DNA of 64,000 bases from Chrysomallon squamiferum (GCA_012295275.1 CM022674.1:17082237-17146236), one strand, 5' to 3'; numbered from the stretch's first letter, positions 1 to 15,721 are shown. Notes: generated by a model from the letters alone, not told the origin. Numbers and translations are program-made.

Positions 1-59
1 CATATCACAATTTTGATAATGTTAAATGATTATGTGAAACGATATCCAAAATATTACAT

Positions 60-345
60 GATGAATATCAGCAATTATGGAAAAATCAAATTAAAACGTC
101 TCCAAAAGATATTAATTACAATTTTTTTAAGAATGAACTGAAATTAGAAAACTATCTTACTTTTCTGTCTCAAAAGAATGTTAATGCCTTATATAAATTT
201 AGAACCGCGAATGCTAAACTTCCTATTGAAACCGGACGATGGTCTGATATTAACTAAAAACAGAAAATGTCATATTTGTAATGTTAACTAAACTGGAGAT
301 GAATATCACTATATATTTAAAGGTAATGATCTTATATTATTAAAA
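60..345 (+). mobile_element. Non-LTR retrotransposon 3' ORF remnant
   Basis: The plus strand encodes a short stretch resembling the extreme C-terminus of the reverse-transcriptase ORF of animal LINE-type elements: KFRTANAKLPIETGRW, then in another frame KNRKCHICNV and TGDEYHYIF. Basic 'KLPIETGR' followed by a CxxC...H zinc-knuckle-like module is characteristic of these ends. At least one frameshift and one stop separate the pieces, so it is dead. The same type of end recurs at about 20.0-20.2 kb. The upstream RT domain would lie outside the window. Confidence 0.65.
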
Positions 346-503
346 GCATGAACAAATATACCAAATATACCAGATAAATAAATATATATATATATATATA
401 TATTAACTATATAAAAATCAGGAAATTTACTTTTCTGTACTAGAAGATATTTTCCTAAGCTTTTTTCTTTCTTTCTTTCTATTATTATTATTACTGTATA
501 TAA

Positions 504-543
<40 letters not shown>

Positions 544-1187
544 TAATAAAATTAAAAGTACTGTAACTATTACACTAATATTATTGGAATTGACTTAATT
601 ACACTTCAGCTGTAACTACTAGGAATGGAACAAACGGGATGTATAACAAGTGAGAGACAAACACCATTTGTCCATTTTTATCCATTAATTAAAGAAACAG
701 TTAATGAATAAAAAATGTAAGTTGAAGATTGAACTAAAGTTAGTTGATACACAAAATAAAGATAGTAAAAACATTCTATCATGCAAATTAAATAAGAAAA
801 AAAGAATCAGTGTAATTAAAAACATATACAAGTATTTGCTATTCAAATTCAATAAGCATCTTCTAATGATTAAATACATTGAAGTAAAAATAAATATATA
901 TATTCCCAATTAATAATAATGATAATAATATAAATAAAAAAATAAATATATATTTAAAATAAATGTATGAAAAATATTAATTGAATACAATAGACAAGTA
1001 TTATAAACAATATATATATCCAAAAAAATTTGTATCAGTGTCTTAAAAACAATACATGAACTGACACATTTCATACAGTTTATGTAACAGTGGCATAACC
1101 AGCAAAGATTAGCACTTTAGACAATACTTTCTGTTTTGCATCACTGAAAAACTAACAAGTAAATTAAAAGTAAATCATTATAAAGCT

Positions 1188-1232
<45 letters not shown>

Positions 1233-2409
1233 GTAATAATGGCAACAAACACAATAAAAATAAATCATTATTAGTAGAAAATAATTTCTGGAAGGAAACA
1301 ATCATCAAGACAGGCAAAATAAATACAAGATATTTATAAAAAAACAATCATTCAGTGTAACTCCAACACATTCCTAGTAAAATATTTAGTAATGCAAAAT
1401 AATTTTGTCAAATAAAAAATATACATTAAATATTCTGCACTCTATTTTAAAACACAACTTTAATTATAACATCCTATTTAACAGATATTCTCACACATAA
1501 ACAGTCAAATAGCAACACAAGTAATAATCAAGTCATCATGAATAATATAACAAATCTGATTCAAAAACTGCTTGACTTTTCACTTTCTGAATAACCTGAT
1601 CAAAATTAACATCAGTATAACTGTTGTTTTATTATTGCTGGGCAACCAAACATTTCTTAACATCTTTTTCATGGAATTGTGCAATAAACACCCCAAACTC
1701 TTTCAATGAAATTAAAATGAAGTGAAATTTTCAGAAAGCCACAGTTATTATAATAATTCTTGTTATGTTCAGACACAATAGAGACTAAAAATTGTTGAAA
1801 GATGCACCAGCTATAAAATATGTTAACAACATTTGTATAGAAACACAAACTGCACAATATATGAATACAATATTTGAACAGAAACAGCAGAGTGCACAGC
1901 ACAGTAATGGAATATCTGAATAGAAACAATTTACAGAATCTAGATATACACCAGACTACACAGCAATATAGTTACACAAATTTGCACTGTATTTAATTCT
2001 TCATCACAATCAATTAGTTCACAGATCTTAGTTTGAAAATGTGGTCTGGCTCATGTATCAATAATTATGCTTTTGAACTGAAAAATTAAAACTGTACACA
2101 GTATTTAATATAATTAAATACGCTGATACAACATTATTAAAAATGTGCACAAATGAAGCAGCTCAAACTGAAACTACATCAGAAATCACTGTATTTCAGG
2201 ATGAAGTATAACATTAAGATCAACTTTATACCGTAGAAATTACAAGCAGAATTTAGATTATTGCGTTTATTATGAACATCAGTTTTATATAAAAATACTA
2301 TTTCTGAACAACTTCAAAATGATCTCACTAGCTGATCGTTCATTTAAAGTGATAGTCTGTGTACATAATGTACTAATCCAAAAAGTTCAGTTTCATATCA
2401 AAATTTAGT
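346..2409. other. Intergenic, simple repeats only
   Basis: No gene is supported. The stretch holds an (AT)n run near 378-402, poly-T at 506-541 and an (AAT)n run at about 1188-1230. The short ORFs here are AT-rich and without family resemblance. It lies downstream of the ankyrin ORF on the minus strand and may include its 3' UTR. Confidence 0.6.
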
Positions 2410-4795
2410 TTAGTTACTATCTTTAGCTTCATGCTCCAATAAAAAGGAAACAGTTTCATTTCTATCACAATAATGTCTGTATCTCTTAGCTATTTCAAGA
2501 GGAGTTTCACCTATACCATTTTTAACATTTACATCAGCACATTTTTCAATCAGTGCTGTAACAATTTCTACATTTCTATCTTCAACTGCTAAGTGTAAAA
2601 CAGAATTGTTATCATTGTCGGTTAAATTAGGATCAGCTCCATGTTCCAGTAAAATCAAAGCTATGATTGTCTTAGAGGACACAGGTGGAACTCCTAAAAA
2701 ATGAAATGTATTGTATGTCAATAATGTAAAAAGAGGAGTTTCACCTTTTCTGTTCTTAACATTTGCATCAACACCTTTTTCAATCAGTGCTCTCACAATT
2801 TCTACATTTCTATGTTCAGCTGCTAAGTGTAAAACAGAACTGTTATAATTGTCTGTTAAATTAGGATCAGCTCCTTCTTTTAGTAAATACAAAAATATGT
2901 TGTAATTGTCAAACTGAACAGCTGTACAAAGGGGAGTTACACCTTGCATATTCCTTATATTTACATCAACACCTTTTTTAATCAGTGCTGTCACAACTTC
3001 TATATTTCCAACTACTGCTGCTGAGTGTAAACCAAAATTGTTATCACTGTCGGTTAAATTAGGATCAGCTCCATGTTTCAGTAAAACAAAATCTACGTTT
3101 GTCTTAGAGGACACAGGTGGATCTTCATTGTATTTCAGAAATGTAAAAATAGGAGTTTCACCTTTTCTGTTCTTAACATTTACATGAACACCTTTCTCAA
3201 TCAGTGCTGTAACAATTTCTACAAGCCATTATTAACTGCTAAGTGTAAAAACAGAATTGTTATCATTGTCTGTTAAATTATGATCAGCTCCATGTTCCAG
3301 TAAAATCAAAGCTATGTTTGTCTTAGAGGACACAGGTGGAACTTTATTGTATTTCAGAACTGTAAAAGGAGGAGTTTCACCTTTTTAGTTCTTAACATTT
3401 ACATCAACACCTTTTTCAATCAGTGCTGTCACAATTTCTGCATTTCCATGTCTAGCTGCTAAGTGTAAAACAGAATTGTTATCATTGTCTCTTAAATTAG
3501 GATCAGCTCCTTGTTTTAGTAAATAAAAAAATATTTTGTAATCGAGAAACTTAACAGCTGTAAAAAGAGGAGTTTCACCTTGCATATTCTTTACATTTAC
3601 ATCAACACCTTTTTCAATCAGTGCTGTCACAATTTCTACATTTCTATCTTCAACTGCTAAGTGTAAAACAGAATTGTTATCATTGTCGGTTAAATTAGGA
3701 TCAGCTCCATGTTCCAGTAAAATCAAAGCTATGATTGTCTTAGAGGACACAGGTGGAACTCCTAAAAAATGAAATGTATTGTATGTCAATAATGTAAAAA
3801 GAGGAGTTTCACCTTTTCTGTTCTTAACATTTGCATCAACACCTTTTTCAATCAGTGCTCTCACAATTTCTACATTTCTATGTTCAGCTGCTAAGTGTAA
3901 AACAGAACTGTTATAATTGTCTGTTAAATTAGGATCAGCTCCTTCTTTTAGTAAATACAAAAATATGTTGTAATTGTCAAACTGAACAGCTGTACAAAGG
4001 GGAGTTACACCTTGCATATTCCTTATATTTACATCAACACCTTTTTTAATCAGTGCTGTCACAACTTCTATATTTCCAACTACTGCTGCTGAGTGTAAAC
4101 CAAAATTGTTATCACTGTCGGTTAAATTAGGATCAGCTCCATGTTTCAGTAAAACAAAATCTACGTTTGTCTTAGAGGACACAGGTGGATCTTCATTGTA
4201 TTTCAGAAATGTAAAAATAGGAGTTTCACCTTTTCTGTTCTTAACATTTACATGAACACCTTTCTCAATCAGTGCTGTAACAATTTCTACAAGCCATTAT
4301 TAACTGCTAAGTGTAAAAACAGAATTGTTATCATTGTCTGTTAAATTATGATCAGCTCCATGTTCCAGTAAAATCAAAGCTATGTTTGTCTTAGAGGACA
4401 CAGGTGGAACTTTATTGTATTTCAGAACTGTAAAAGGAGGAGTTTCACCTTTTTAGTTCTTAACATTTACATCAACACCTTTTTCAATCAGTGCTGTCAC
4501 AATTTCTGCATTTCCATGTCTAGCTGCTAAGTGTAAAACAGAATTGTTATCATTGTCTCTTAAATTAGGATCAGCTCCTTGTTTTAGTAAATAAAAAAAT
4601 ATTTTGTAATCGAGAAACTTAACAGCTGTAAAAAGAGGAGTTTCACCTTGCATATTCTTTACATTTACATCAACACCTTTTTCAATCAGTGCTGTCACAA
4701 TTTCCACATTTCCATGGTTAGCTGCTAAGTGTAAAACAGTATTGTTATCATTGTCTCTTAAATTAGGATTAGCTCCTTCTTTAGTAAATACAAAA
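2410..4795 (-). pseudogene. Ankyrin-repeat protein, disrupted and truncated by gap
   Basis: Minus-strand translation gives tandem ankyrin repeats of about 33 residues with the core pattern G(V/A)D-x-N-x-x-(N/D)...G-x-TPL...A...G(N/H)xEIVxALI. The C-terminus ends SFLLEHEAKDSN and stop at 2410. The frame is not continuous. Between 3115 and 3385, and again between 4183 and 4453, the DNA still encodes ankyrin residues but carries an extra base, a second indel near 'aagccatt', and a TAA where the repeat encodes Arg (3385-3387 and 4453-4455). ATG starts are absent at the apparent ORF starts, so these pieces are internal segments. The 5' end runs into the N gap at 4796. Ankyrin repeats bind protein partners; no other domain is visible, so no specific role can be given. 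Confidence 0.75.
2561..4704. repeat. Perfect 1068-bp tandem duplication
   Basis: Positions 2561-3636 and 3629-4704 match base for base at an offset of 1068, as far as I can see by eye. The unit is 356 codons, so the ankyrin frame is kept. Both copies share the same frameshifts and TAA, so duplication followed inactivation, or the copy is an assembly error next to the gap. Confidence 0.85.
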
Positions 4796-4995
4796 NNNNN
4801 NNNNNNNNNNNNNNNNNNNNNNNNNNNNNNNNNNNNNNNNNNNNNNNNNNNNNNNNNNNNNNNNNNNNNNNNNNNNNNNNNNNNNNNNNNNNNNNNNNNN
4901 NNNNNNNNNNNNNNNNNNNNNNNNNNNNNNNNNNNNNNNNNNNNNNNNNNNNNNNNNNNNNNNNNNNNNNNNNNNNNNNNNNNNNNNNNNNNNNN
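4796..4995. other. Assembly gap (200 N)
   Basis: Run of exactly 200 N, the usual placeholder for a gap of unknown size. It interrupts the ankyrin array, so the number of missing repeats is unknown. Confidence 0.99.
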
Positions 4996-5002
4996 TTATT
5001 AA

Positions 5003-5609
5003 GAAATATACAGATATTTGGACTTGAAACTTGCATATTATAAACCGAGGTCAACTTTAATCAAAAATATACTATTAGAAAATATACAGGATGACGTTAA
5101 AGAAAAAGTATTGTAAGAAAATATACAGGATATTTTTAATGCAAAAGGTATTATTAGAAAATATACAGTGTAATGTTGAACAAAAAACGTTTTATTAGAA
5201 ATATACAGGGAAGCTTTAAACAAAAACATCTTACTAGAAAATATACTCGACAACTTTAAAAAAATAATAATAATTATAATAAATAAAAAATGAAACTAGA
5301 ATTGCTTGAAAATATACAGGGTAACGTTAAACAAAATAGATTTATTAAAAATATGCAGCGAAACTTTAAACGGAAACGTATTATTGGAAAATATACAGGT
5401 TAACTTTGAACAAAAATGTATTATTAGAAAATATACTTTAAAGGGTAACTTTAAAGAAAACCGTATTGTAACAAAATATACAGGATATCTTTAATGTAAA
5501 ACGTATTATTAGAAAATATATAGTGTAATATTATAAAAAAACGTTTTATTAGAAATATACAGAGAAATTTAAGCAAAAAACGCATTACTAGAAAATATAC
5601 TGGACCAAT

Positions 5610-5643
<34 letters not shown>

Positions 5644-7960
5644 CACGAATTGCTCGGAAATATACAGGGTAACGTTAAACAAAACAGATTTATTAGACAT
5701 ATACAGTGAAACTTTAAACAAAAAACGTATTATTGGCAAATATACACGTAATTTTAATCAAAAACAGATAATTAGAAAATATAAAGGATTTCTTTAAACA
5801 AATATATATTATTAGTAATATATAGAATGACTTTAAACAGAAACTCATTATTAGAAATATAGAGTAAAAGTTTAAACCAAAAAGTTTGATTAGGAATATA
5901 TAATGGATAACGTTAAAGAAAATGCGTGTTATTGGAAAATATACAGCATATATTTGGATAGAAACGTATTATTAGATAATATACAGGTTCACTTTAAGCA
6001 AAAATGTATTATTAGAAAATATACAGGATAACTTTAAACAACAACGTATGATTAGAAATATGCAGTGAAAGTAAACAGAAATATATTATTAGGAAAATAT
6101 TCTGGATAGTGTTAAACAAAATACGTATTACTAAAAAATATATAGGGTAACATTAAACAAAAACGTATTATTGGAAAATATACAAGATAACTTTCAACAA
6201 AAGACGTATTATTGGAAATATGCAATCTTTATTTTAAAGAGAAATGTATTATTAGAAATATATAGTAAAATTTTAAACAAAAACATATTATTAGAAATAT
6301 ACAGTGAAACTTAAAAAAAAATATATATCAGGGTAATTAAACAAATACGTCTTAATAGAAATGTACAGTGTAACTTTAAACAAAAAGGTGTTACTAGAAT
6401 TGTACGGAGTAACTATAAACAAAATGTATTAGTAGAAATACACAGTGAAATTATAAACGAAAACGTATTATTAGAAAATATACTGGATAACTTTAAACAA
6501 AACACGTATTATCGGAAAATTTACAAAACAACTTTAAACAAAATATTAGGAAAATATACAGGGTAACTGTAAACAAAAACGTGTTCTTAGAATTGCATGT
6601 AATAAGTTTAAACAAAAGACGTATTATTAGAAAACATAGAGGATAAGTTTAAACAAAAACGTATTATTAGAAAACATAGAGGATAAATTTAAACAAAAAC
6701 GTACTATTAGAAAACATAGAGGATAAATTTAAACAAAAACGTATTATTAGAAAACATAGAGGATAAATTTAAACAAAAAACGTATTATTAGAAAACATAG
6801 AGGATAAATTTAAACAAAAACGTATTATTAGAAAATATATGCAGGGTGTTTTTAAACAAAAACGTATTATTAGAAATATACAGTGAAACTTTGAACAAAA
6901 ATATACTATTAGGAATATATACAGGGTAATTTTGAACAAAAACGTAGTATTAGACAATACACGTGATAATTTTAAACAAAACACGAATTGTTAGAAAATA
7001 TACAGGCCAATGTTAAACAAAAACGATTTATTTTTAAATATACCGTGACACTTTAAAGAAAAAACGTATTGTTAGAGATATACAGTGAAACTTTATACCA
7101 AAAAAACCCTATTATTTAGGAATATATAGAGGAGAACTTTAAAAAAAAAAATAGCATCGTTAGAAAATTATTAGAATTAAAATGCATTATTACAAAATAT
7201 ACTGGATAACTTTAAGTAAATATATAGCTATAAAATGTACAGGATGAATTTAAACAAAAACGTATTATTAGGAAATATACAGGTTAACTTTAAGCAAAAA
7301 CGCTCTATTAGAAAATACTCAGGGTAGCATAGCATAACATTATACAAAAGCATATTCTTAGAAATATACAGAGAAACTTTAAACATGAATACATTTGTGC
7401 ACATATACAGGTCACTAAAATATATTATTAGAAATATGCAGTATTAAATTAATTTTTAAAAATATTATTAGAAATATACAACGAAATGTAAAAAAATAAG
7501 CTATTTTCAGAAATATGCACTATTATTAGAATCGCAAGTTCGAGAAAAAACAACAAGAAAAACACAACAACAAGGTATTATTAGAAATATGCAATGTAAC
7601 TTTTAAAAAAACATACTATAAGAAATATGCAATGTAACTTGATCAAAAACGTTTTACTGGAATTATGGGGTGTAGCTTTTATATGTTATTATTGTTATTA
7701 TTATTATTACTATTATTATTATTAAAAATATGCACTGTAAATAAGTAAGAAATGTATTACTAGAAATATACAGTACACTATTAAACAAAAACGTTTCAGA
7801 AATATACAGAATAAGTATAGACAAGAACCTGTTTTAAAGAATATGCTGTGTAAGTTTAAACAGGAAGGTGCTATTAGGGATAAGCATTGTAATTTTAAAC
7901 ATAAACTTATAAATGAAAAAATGCAGTGTATCTTTTAACAAAAGTTAATATTAAATGTAT
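5003..7960. repeat. Degenerate satellite, unit about 40 bp
   Basis: Nearly 3 kb built from a monomer of about 38-41 bp with core parts 'aaacaaaaacgtattattag' and 'aaatatacagggtaacttt'. Copies are strongly diverged, with indels and occasional (AAT)n inserts near 5610, but about five copies between 6603 and 6830 are nearly identical with exact 40-bp spacing, implying recent local homogenisation. No coding potential. Confidence 0.9.
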
Positions 7961-8346
7961 CTTAAAACGAAAAGTGTATCATCATCATCATCATCACCAG
8001 CAACAACATTATGAACATCATCGTCACCGTTTTCTTCACCATACTGAATCTTCTCTTTAGTCGTTGTATGATTGTTTTAAGTAGAAACTGACCAGGCACA
8101 GATTTCTCAATTCTGTTAAAATGTTTACTTTGAACAAGTCTGTAAAATAATAACAATAAAAAAACAAAAACAAACAGAAAAAACCCAACTTAAATTAGTT
8201 TTTACTCTGACTGATAGAGAACCACGAATTATATATATAATTCGTCTGTAGTTGTGTGTCTGTGACTTTATATATAGTGCGTATACGTGTACGTTTGAAA
8301 ACATTAAAAAAAAAAGATAATTGTGATTACTTGTTTACTTTCTTTT
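7961..8346. other. Spacer with (CAT)n
   Basis: Nothing gene-like. A short (CAT)n run lies near 7978-7997 and an AT-rich stretch before 8340. Confidence 0.5.
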
Positions 8347-10660
8347 TTATTTTTCTCTGCTCATTTGGTGACTACTTCTTCTGTCACTGTTAAATGCTTC
8401 TTTTCTTTGTCCCGTCACAGTGTCGTCTGTATCAGGCGAATCGAGTCTGGAGATACTGTCTGAGTTTCCCTGGATATTATGCCTGTCTGTGTTGGTTACT
8501 CGATAATCCAGTTCTGATGTAATTTTCGGATTTCTCTCCTCATTCAATTTCTCTCCTCCTCGATAATAGGTTTACGTTTTTGGTCTAATATAATCTTTGG
8601 CTTTAGTTCCTATGGGATAATTCTTGAATATCTTTTCTCCTTGGTAATCGCTCTGAAATTTTGCTATAGGATAATCCCTCATTTTAATTTTTCTGGGATC
8701 ATTTTTCTCTTTATTTGTATTCTGAAAATACTCGTCTCTCTTTGTTTTAGGATTATATCTGTCTTTATCTGCTCTTGGATAATCGCTCTCGGATTTTCTT
8801 CTGAGATGATATTTCTCCGTATTTGCTTTTGTAAAATCTCTTTCTCTGTATGCTTTGGAATTATTTGAGGGATTACTGCTGTTTCGAATTGTTTTCCAAA
8901 TACACTTGGTTTTTTCAGTTCTTGTATAATGGCTGTCTGAACGTTTTCCGTGTGATTTTTCCACCTTAATATCTGAAAGTGTGATTTTAGCCTCGACTAT
9001 GGATGACTCTCTATCTAACGGCTTATTGCTGGCAAATCCTTCTGACGCCCTTCTTTTAGTACATTTGTCTGATGTCCTTGTGTTACTGTCTTTGTCTACG
9101 AGCCTACTGTTATTATCTTTCTCTGACGTCCATCTGTTACTATTTCTGTCTAACTCTCTTCTATTGATATCTCCCGCTGACGCCCTTCTGTTAGTATCTT
9201 TCTGTGATGCCGTTCTGAATAACACATCACTGTCAGGATATCGATCTGACGACCTTCAGCAGCTACCTTTGTGTGTCGGCTTACTATTAGTGTCTCTCTC
9301 TGTCGTCCTTCTGTTACTATCTCTATCTGTCGCACTGCTATTAGTATCTCTCTCTGTCGTCCTTCTGTTACTACCTTTGTCTGTCGCCCTACTATTAGCA
9401 TCTTTCTCTGTCGTCCTTCAGTTACTATCTTTGTCTGCAGCTCTGCTATTAGTATCTCTCTCTGTCGTCCTTCTGTTACTATCTTTGTCTGTCGCCCTAC
9501 TATTAGCATCTTTCTCTGTCGTCCTTCAGTTACTATCTTTGTCTGCCGCTCTGCTATTAGTATCTCTCTCTGTCGTCCTTCTGTTACTATCTCTGTCTGC
9601 AGCACTGCTATTAGTATCTCTCTGTCGTCATTCTGTTACTATCTTTGTCTGCCGCTCTGCTATTAGTATCTCTCTCTGTCGTCCTTCTGTTACTATCTCT
9701 GTCTGCAGCACTGCTATTAGTATCTCTCTCTGTCGTCATTCTGTTACTACCTTTGTCTGTCGCCCTACTATTAGCATCTTTCTCTGTCGTCCTTCAGTTA
9801 CTAGCTTTGTCTGCAGCTCTGCTATTAGTATCTCTCTCTGTCGTCCTTCTGTTACTATCTCTGTCTGCAGCACTGCTATTAGTATCTCTCTCTGTCGTCA
9901 TTCTGTTACTATCTTTGTCTGCCGCTCTGCTATTAGTATCTCTCTCTGTCGTCCTTCTGTTACTATCTTTGTCTGCCGCTCTGCTATTAGCATCTCTCTC
10001 TGTCGTCCTTCTGTTACTATCTCTGTCTGCAGCACTGCTATTAGTATCTCTCTCTGTCGTCATTCTGTTACTATCTCTGTCTGCAGCACTGCTATTAGCA
10101 TCTCTCTCTGTCGTCCTTCTGTTACTATCTCTGTCTGCAGCACTGCTATTAGTATATCTCTCTGTCGTCCTTCTGTTACTATCTTTGTCTGTCGCCCTGC
10201 TATTAGTATATCTCTCTGACGTCCGTCTGTTGGTATCTCTATCTGTTGGTACATTTGTCTGATGTCTTTCTGTTAGTATGGTTGTCTCACACCTCGCTGT
10301 CAAGATGTCGATCTGAAACCCTTCTCCTACCACCTCTGTCTGACGTCCATCTGAACGTATCTCTGTCTGATCCGCTACTGTTAGTATATCTGTCTGACGC
10401 CCTACTGTTAGAATATCTATCTGAAGCCCTTCTCTGTGTATCTGTATATGACGACTTTCTGTCAGTATCTCTGTCCCTCGCCATTCTATTAGTATTTCTG
10501 TCTCACACCCAAGTCTTATTATCTCTATCTGACGTCCTTTTCTTAGTTTCACTGTCTGACGACCTACTGTTAGCATCTCTGTTGGACGTCATTTCGGAGG
10601 AACTAATTTTATTAGTTTTTGTACTGGAACAAATTTCGCACTCTGCATTCTTCCCGAAAT
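8347..10660 (-). pseudogene. R/S/D/N-rich 18-residue-repeat protein, disrupted
   Basis: Family not recognised. On the minus strand, 10290-9265 encodes tandem 18-residue units of the type DTNSSAADRDSNRRTTER, themselves two 9-residue half-repeats. A non-repetitive, very hydrophilic, Lys/Arg/Tyr-rich part follows (9225-8575; e.g. RRKSESDYPRADKDRYNPK) and then a tail ending SSHQMSREK at 8347. The last two parts share one frame, interrupted only by TAA at 8572-8574. The repeat block is broken by TGA at the position of an AGA codon (about 9259, 9418, 9532, 9795), by a 2-bp deletion near 9625 and by a frame change near 10255. The continued coding-like composition past the repeat argues for a real ancestral gene rather than a coincidental reading of a minisatellite. 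A charged disordered protein is all that can be inferred. Confidence 0.5.
9265..10250. repeat. 54-bp minisatellite (two 27-bp half units)
   Basis: About eighteen copies of a 54-bp unit including 'tctctctctgtcgtccttct' and 'gttactatctctgtctgcag', some nearly identical. All frames stay open for long distances because 54 is a multiple of 3. The minus frame gives the 18-residue repeat described for the host gene. Confidence 0.9.
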
Positions 10661-11157
10661 AGTCAAAATAAATATGACCTGAAACAAAAATATGCTTCCA
10701 GAATTATAATTTCTGTCATGGTGTTTTTTGAAAAAAAAAAAAAAAAAAAAAAAAATTTTTTATTTCTAATCCTATGGAATAGCTGGATATAGGGACTGAA
10801 CCATCATTGAACGTAAAAGTTAATAGATCTAGGTCGAAGGCAACAGAAAATAAAAAATGAAAATAAAAATAAAATAAGGAAGTAAAGAAAAATATAAAGA
10901 AATAAAAAAAAAAAATTATAACTGAGAAATAAGTAAATATATAAACAAAGAAATAAAATTATTTAGATAGAACTGAAATATGTAAGATTTGGAAATATGC
11001 GAATCAGCCAAAAATGAGATATATAAAGGTAATAATTTAATAACAAATACAAAATATTTCGATATTAATTTGACGTTATTTTAAATATGTAATTTTGGAC
11101 AAAGACATCTATACGTTTTTAATTAAAAACAGAGATACACAAATACAGTGTTCTCAC
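10661..11157. other. Spacer, poly-A and AT-rich
   Basis: Contains poly-A near 10731-10754 and AT-rich low-complexity sequence. I looked here for the last exon of the helicase gene upstream on the minus strand and did not see one. Confidence 0.5.
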
Positions 11158-13003
11158 CTGCTTGACATTTCCGCCATCCTTCCGTACTGAAATTAATGGT
11201 GATTTTATCTGTGGAGACGTAACGAAGAGATATTTCACTTGCAGGAAGGAAAGGAACCCGCGATTGAACTATTTCTTGACGTTCTGGAGTAAAGGCATTT
11301 TCATCTATAGCGAACTATTCAATTACTTCAGTAACATCATTTGTATTGTCTGTGATTTTCTCGGAATCGTTGGCGTCGTCTGAAGCTGATTTTAGATCGA
11401 TTATCAGTTTCAGTCTTTTCGTTTCATTGTCTGCATCACATTCCTCCTGCTTCGTAAATATTCTTCTGTGCTTTGATATCCAAGTCTGGAAACGAACCAT
11501 ATCTTTCTCATGTTCACTGATCCCCATCTTACGAAAATATGTTTTAAACGTACGACAGTTATTTTTAAGAGCCAGAAGCTTCTCACTTTGTCTTTAGTAA
11601 TAGTCTATTTTTCCTGCTTTATTAAATGAAGCTTGATATAATCTACGTCCAGTAAAGTTTGTGTGATGACGTCTCTATATCTTCGACTGTGTCTAATTGC
11701 CACGTTGCAGCTTGGACAACGTTTTAACTGGATTCTCTCGGATTTCGACTCCATCAGCTTGTCGAGAGTTATGACATCAAAGATATGTCCGCAGTCTTCC
11801 AGCTGCACAAACAGAGAGTAATTTCGTTTATCAGCCTGCAAAGCTTTCAGTTCATCTCTGTTACAAATTCGACAAAGATCAGGAAACTTTTCTCCTACCA
11901 GACCAATGCATCTGCGCTGACACGACAGGTTCTTCATACACCGCTTGTTGGAGCGTGGCATATTCCACACATCACAGCATCGTCTACGAATGTTCCTTCC
12001 CTTGTACCTGATGACGCAGTTTTCACGGCACACTGTACAGCGGTCACCACATAACCTTTAACAGGACAGATGGACACAGCTGTTCTCACACGGCAGAGGA
12101 CAAAGTGGACACGTAGAACAGTCACTGACACATTTGTGTCCACACAGCAGACGTTTCCTGGATTTGTCCTTGCAAGCAACGTGAAGTCGACTTTGAACAC
12201 ATTCGTGACAACTACCACGACAAATATGACCACATTTGAAAACGGCGCTACACTTTACATGACAAACTGCTTCTCGTTCATGACAAACCATTTCAATTTC
12301 ATGACCACATTTCAAAACGGTCAGGCATTTCACATTACAAATGGCGATGTCTTGTTCGTGACAAACCACATCAATTTCGTGTCCGCAGTACAAACCAACA
12401 TGCTTTGCTAGCTGCATGCACTTGATTGTACTTGCATCGGCAGAGCAAGGAATTTCTTGTTTCTGTCCACACGCTGGTATCACCTTGGTAACGAGAGCGA
12501 CACACTCTCTGCTATCTTCAGAACATAGAAGCGCTATGTTGAAATCCACACAAAATTCTTTCAAACGGTTTCTGACATTTGTATTCGAGATGAGGCGGAT
12601 CACCTGGATGACACGGCAGTTCACACACGTGACCACAGTTCAGTCTGTACGTGCACTGCTTTCTGCAGCCTCCTTCAGGAACCAAACTGAAATCTTCTGC
12701 TTTCGCAGCTTTTATTCCTTCATCTTTGACGTGATTTCGACAATAAAGACCAAGAGCATTTCCCAGCTCGTCGGTCGATTTCAAATCGTCAATAATGGTT
12801 TTCCATAATTTACTCTGTTGACCGACCAGGGTAAAGTTTCCTATCATGTAAATTCCAATTCTAGCTCTGGAAAGAGCTACACACACTCGGTTGTCCGTTT
12901 TCAGAAAGCCAATACTCCCCTCCAGATTGCTGCGTACCAGAGACTGCAGTATGATATCATTCTCCTCTCCTTGGTAACTGTCAACATCTGTGACAGTGAC
13001 AAT
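11158..13003 (-). pseudogene. ZNFX1-like helicase, decayed C-terminal exon
   Basis: The exon begins near 13003 after an AG acceptor and encodes SF1-helicase motif V (DSYQGEENDIIL) and motif VI (VALSRARIGIYMIGNF), followed by a long run of NFX1-type zinc fingers (CGHVCELPCHPGD, CGHEIDVVCHE, CGHICRGSCHECV, CGHKCVSDCSTCPLC) and a tail with DLCRICNRDEL and CGHIFDV. This order is that of ZNFX1, an RNA helicase associated with antiviral and small-RNA responses. It ends at a good donor (cag/gtgaga, exon end 11158). Damage: a frameshift near 12540, TAA near 12056-12058, a stop at 11605 with coding-like sequence continuing beyond, and replacement of zinc-binding cysteines (CIGLVGEKFPDLC where family members have Cys at V and F). 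The helicase N-terminus is not in the window. Confidence 0.85.
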
Positions 13004-13010
13004 TACAAAT

Positions 13011-13732
<722 letters not shown>

Positions 13733-13739
13733 TACATAG

Positions 13740-15721
<1,982 letters not shown>

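Noticed and set aside
4742-5054. ORFs across 4742-5054 and 33738-34098
   Set aside because: Artifacts of reading through the N gaps.
6603-6830. Regularly spaced repeats resembling a CRISPR array
   Set aside because: Repeats are contiguous 40-bp monomers without unique spacers, inside an animal satellite.
8981-10219. Long plus-strand ORF of 412 Leu/Ser-rich codons
   Set aside because: Produced by the 54-bp minisatellite, which keeps all frames open. The minus frame continues as coding-like sequence beyond the array, the plus frame does not.
12070-12411. Plus-strand Thr-rich ORF opposite the zinc-finger exon
   Set aside because: Antisense shadow of the NFX1-type finger coding sequence.
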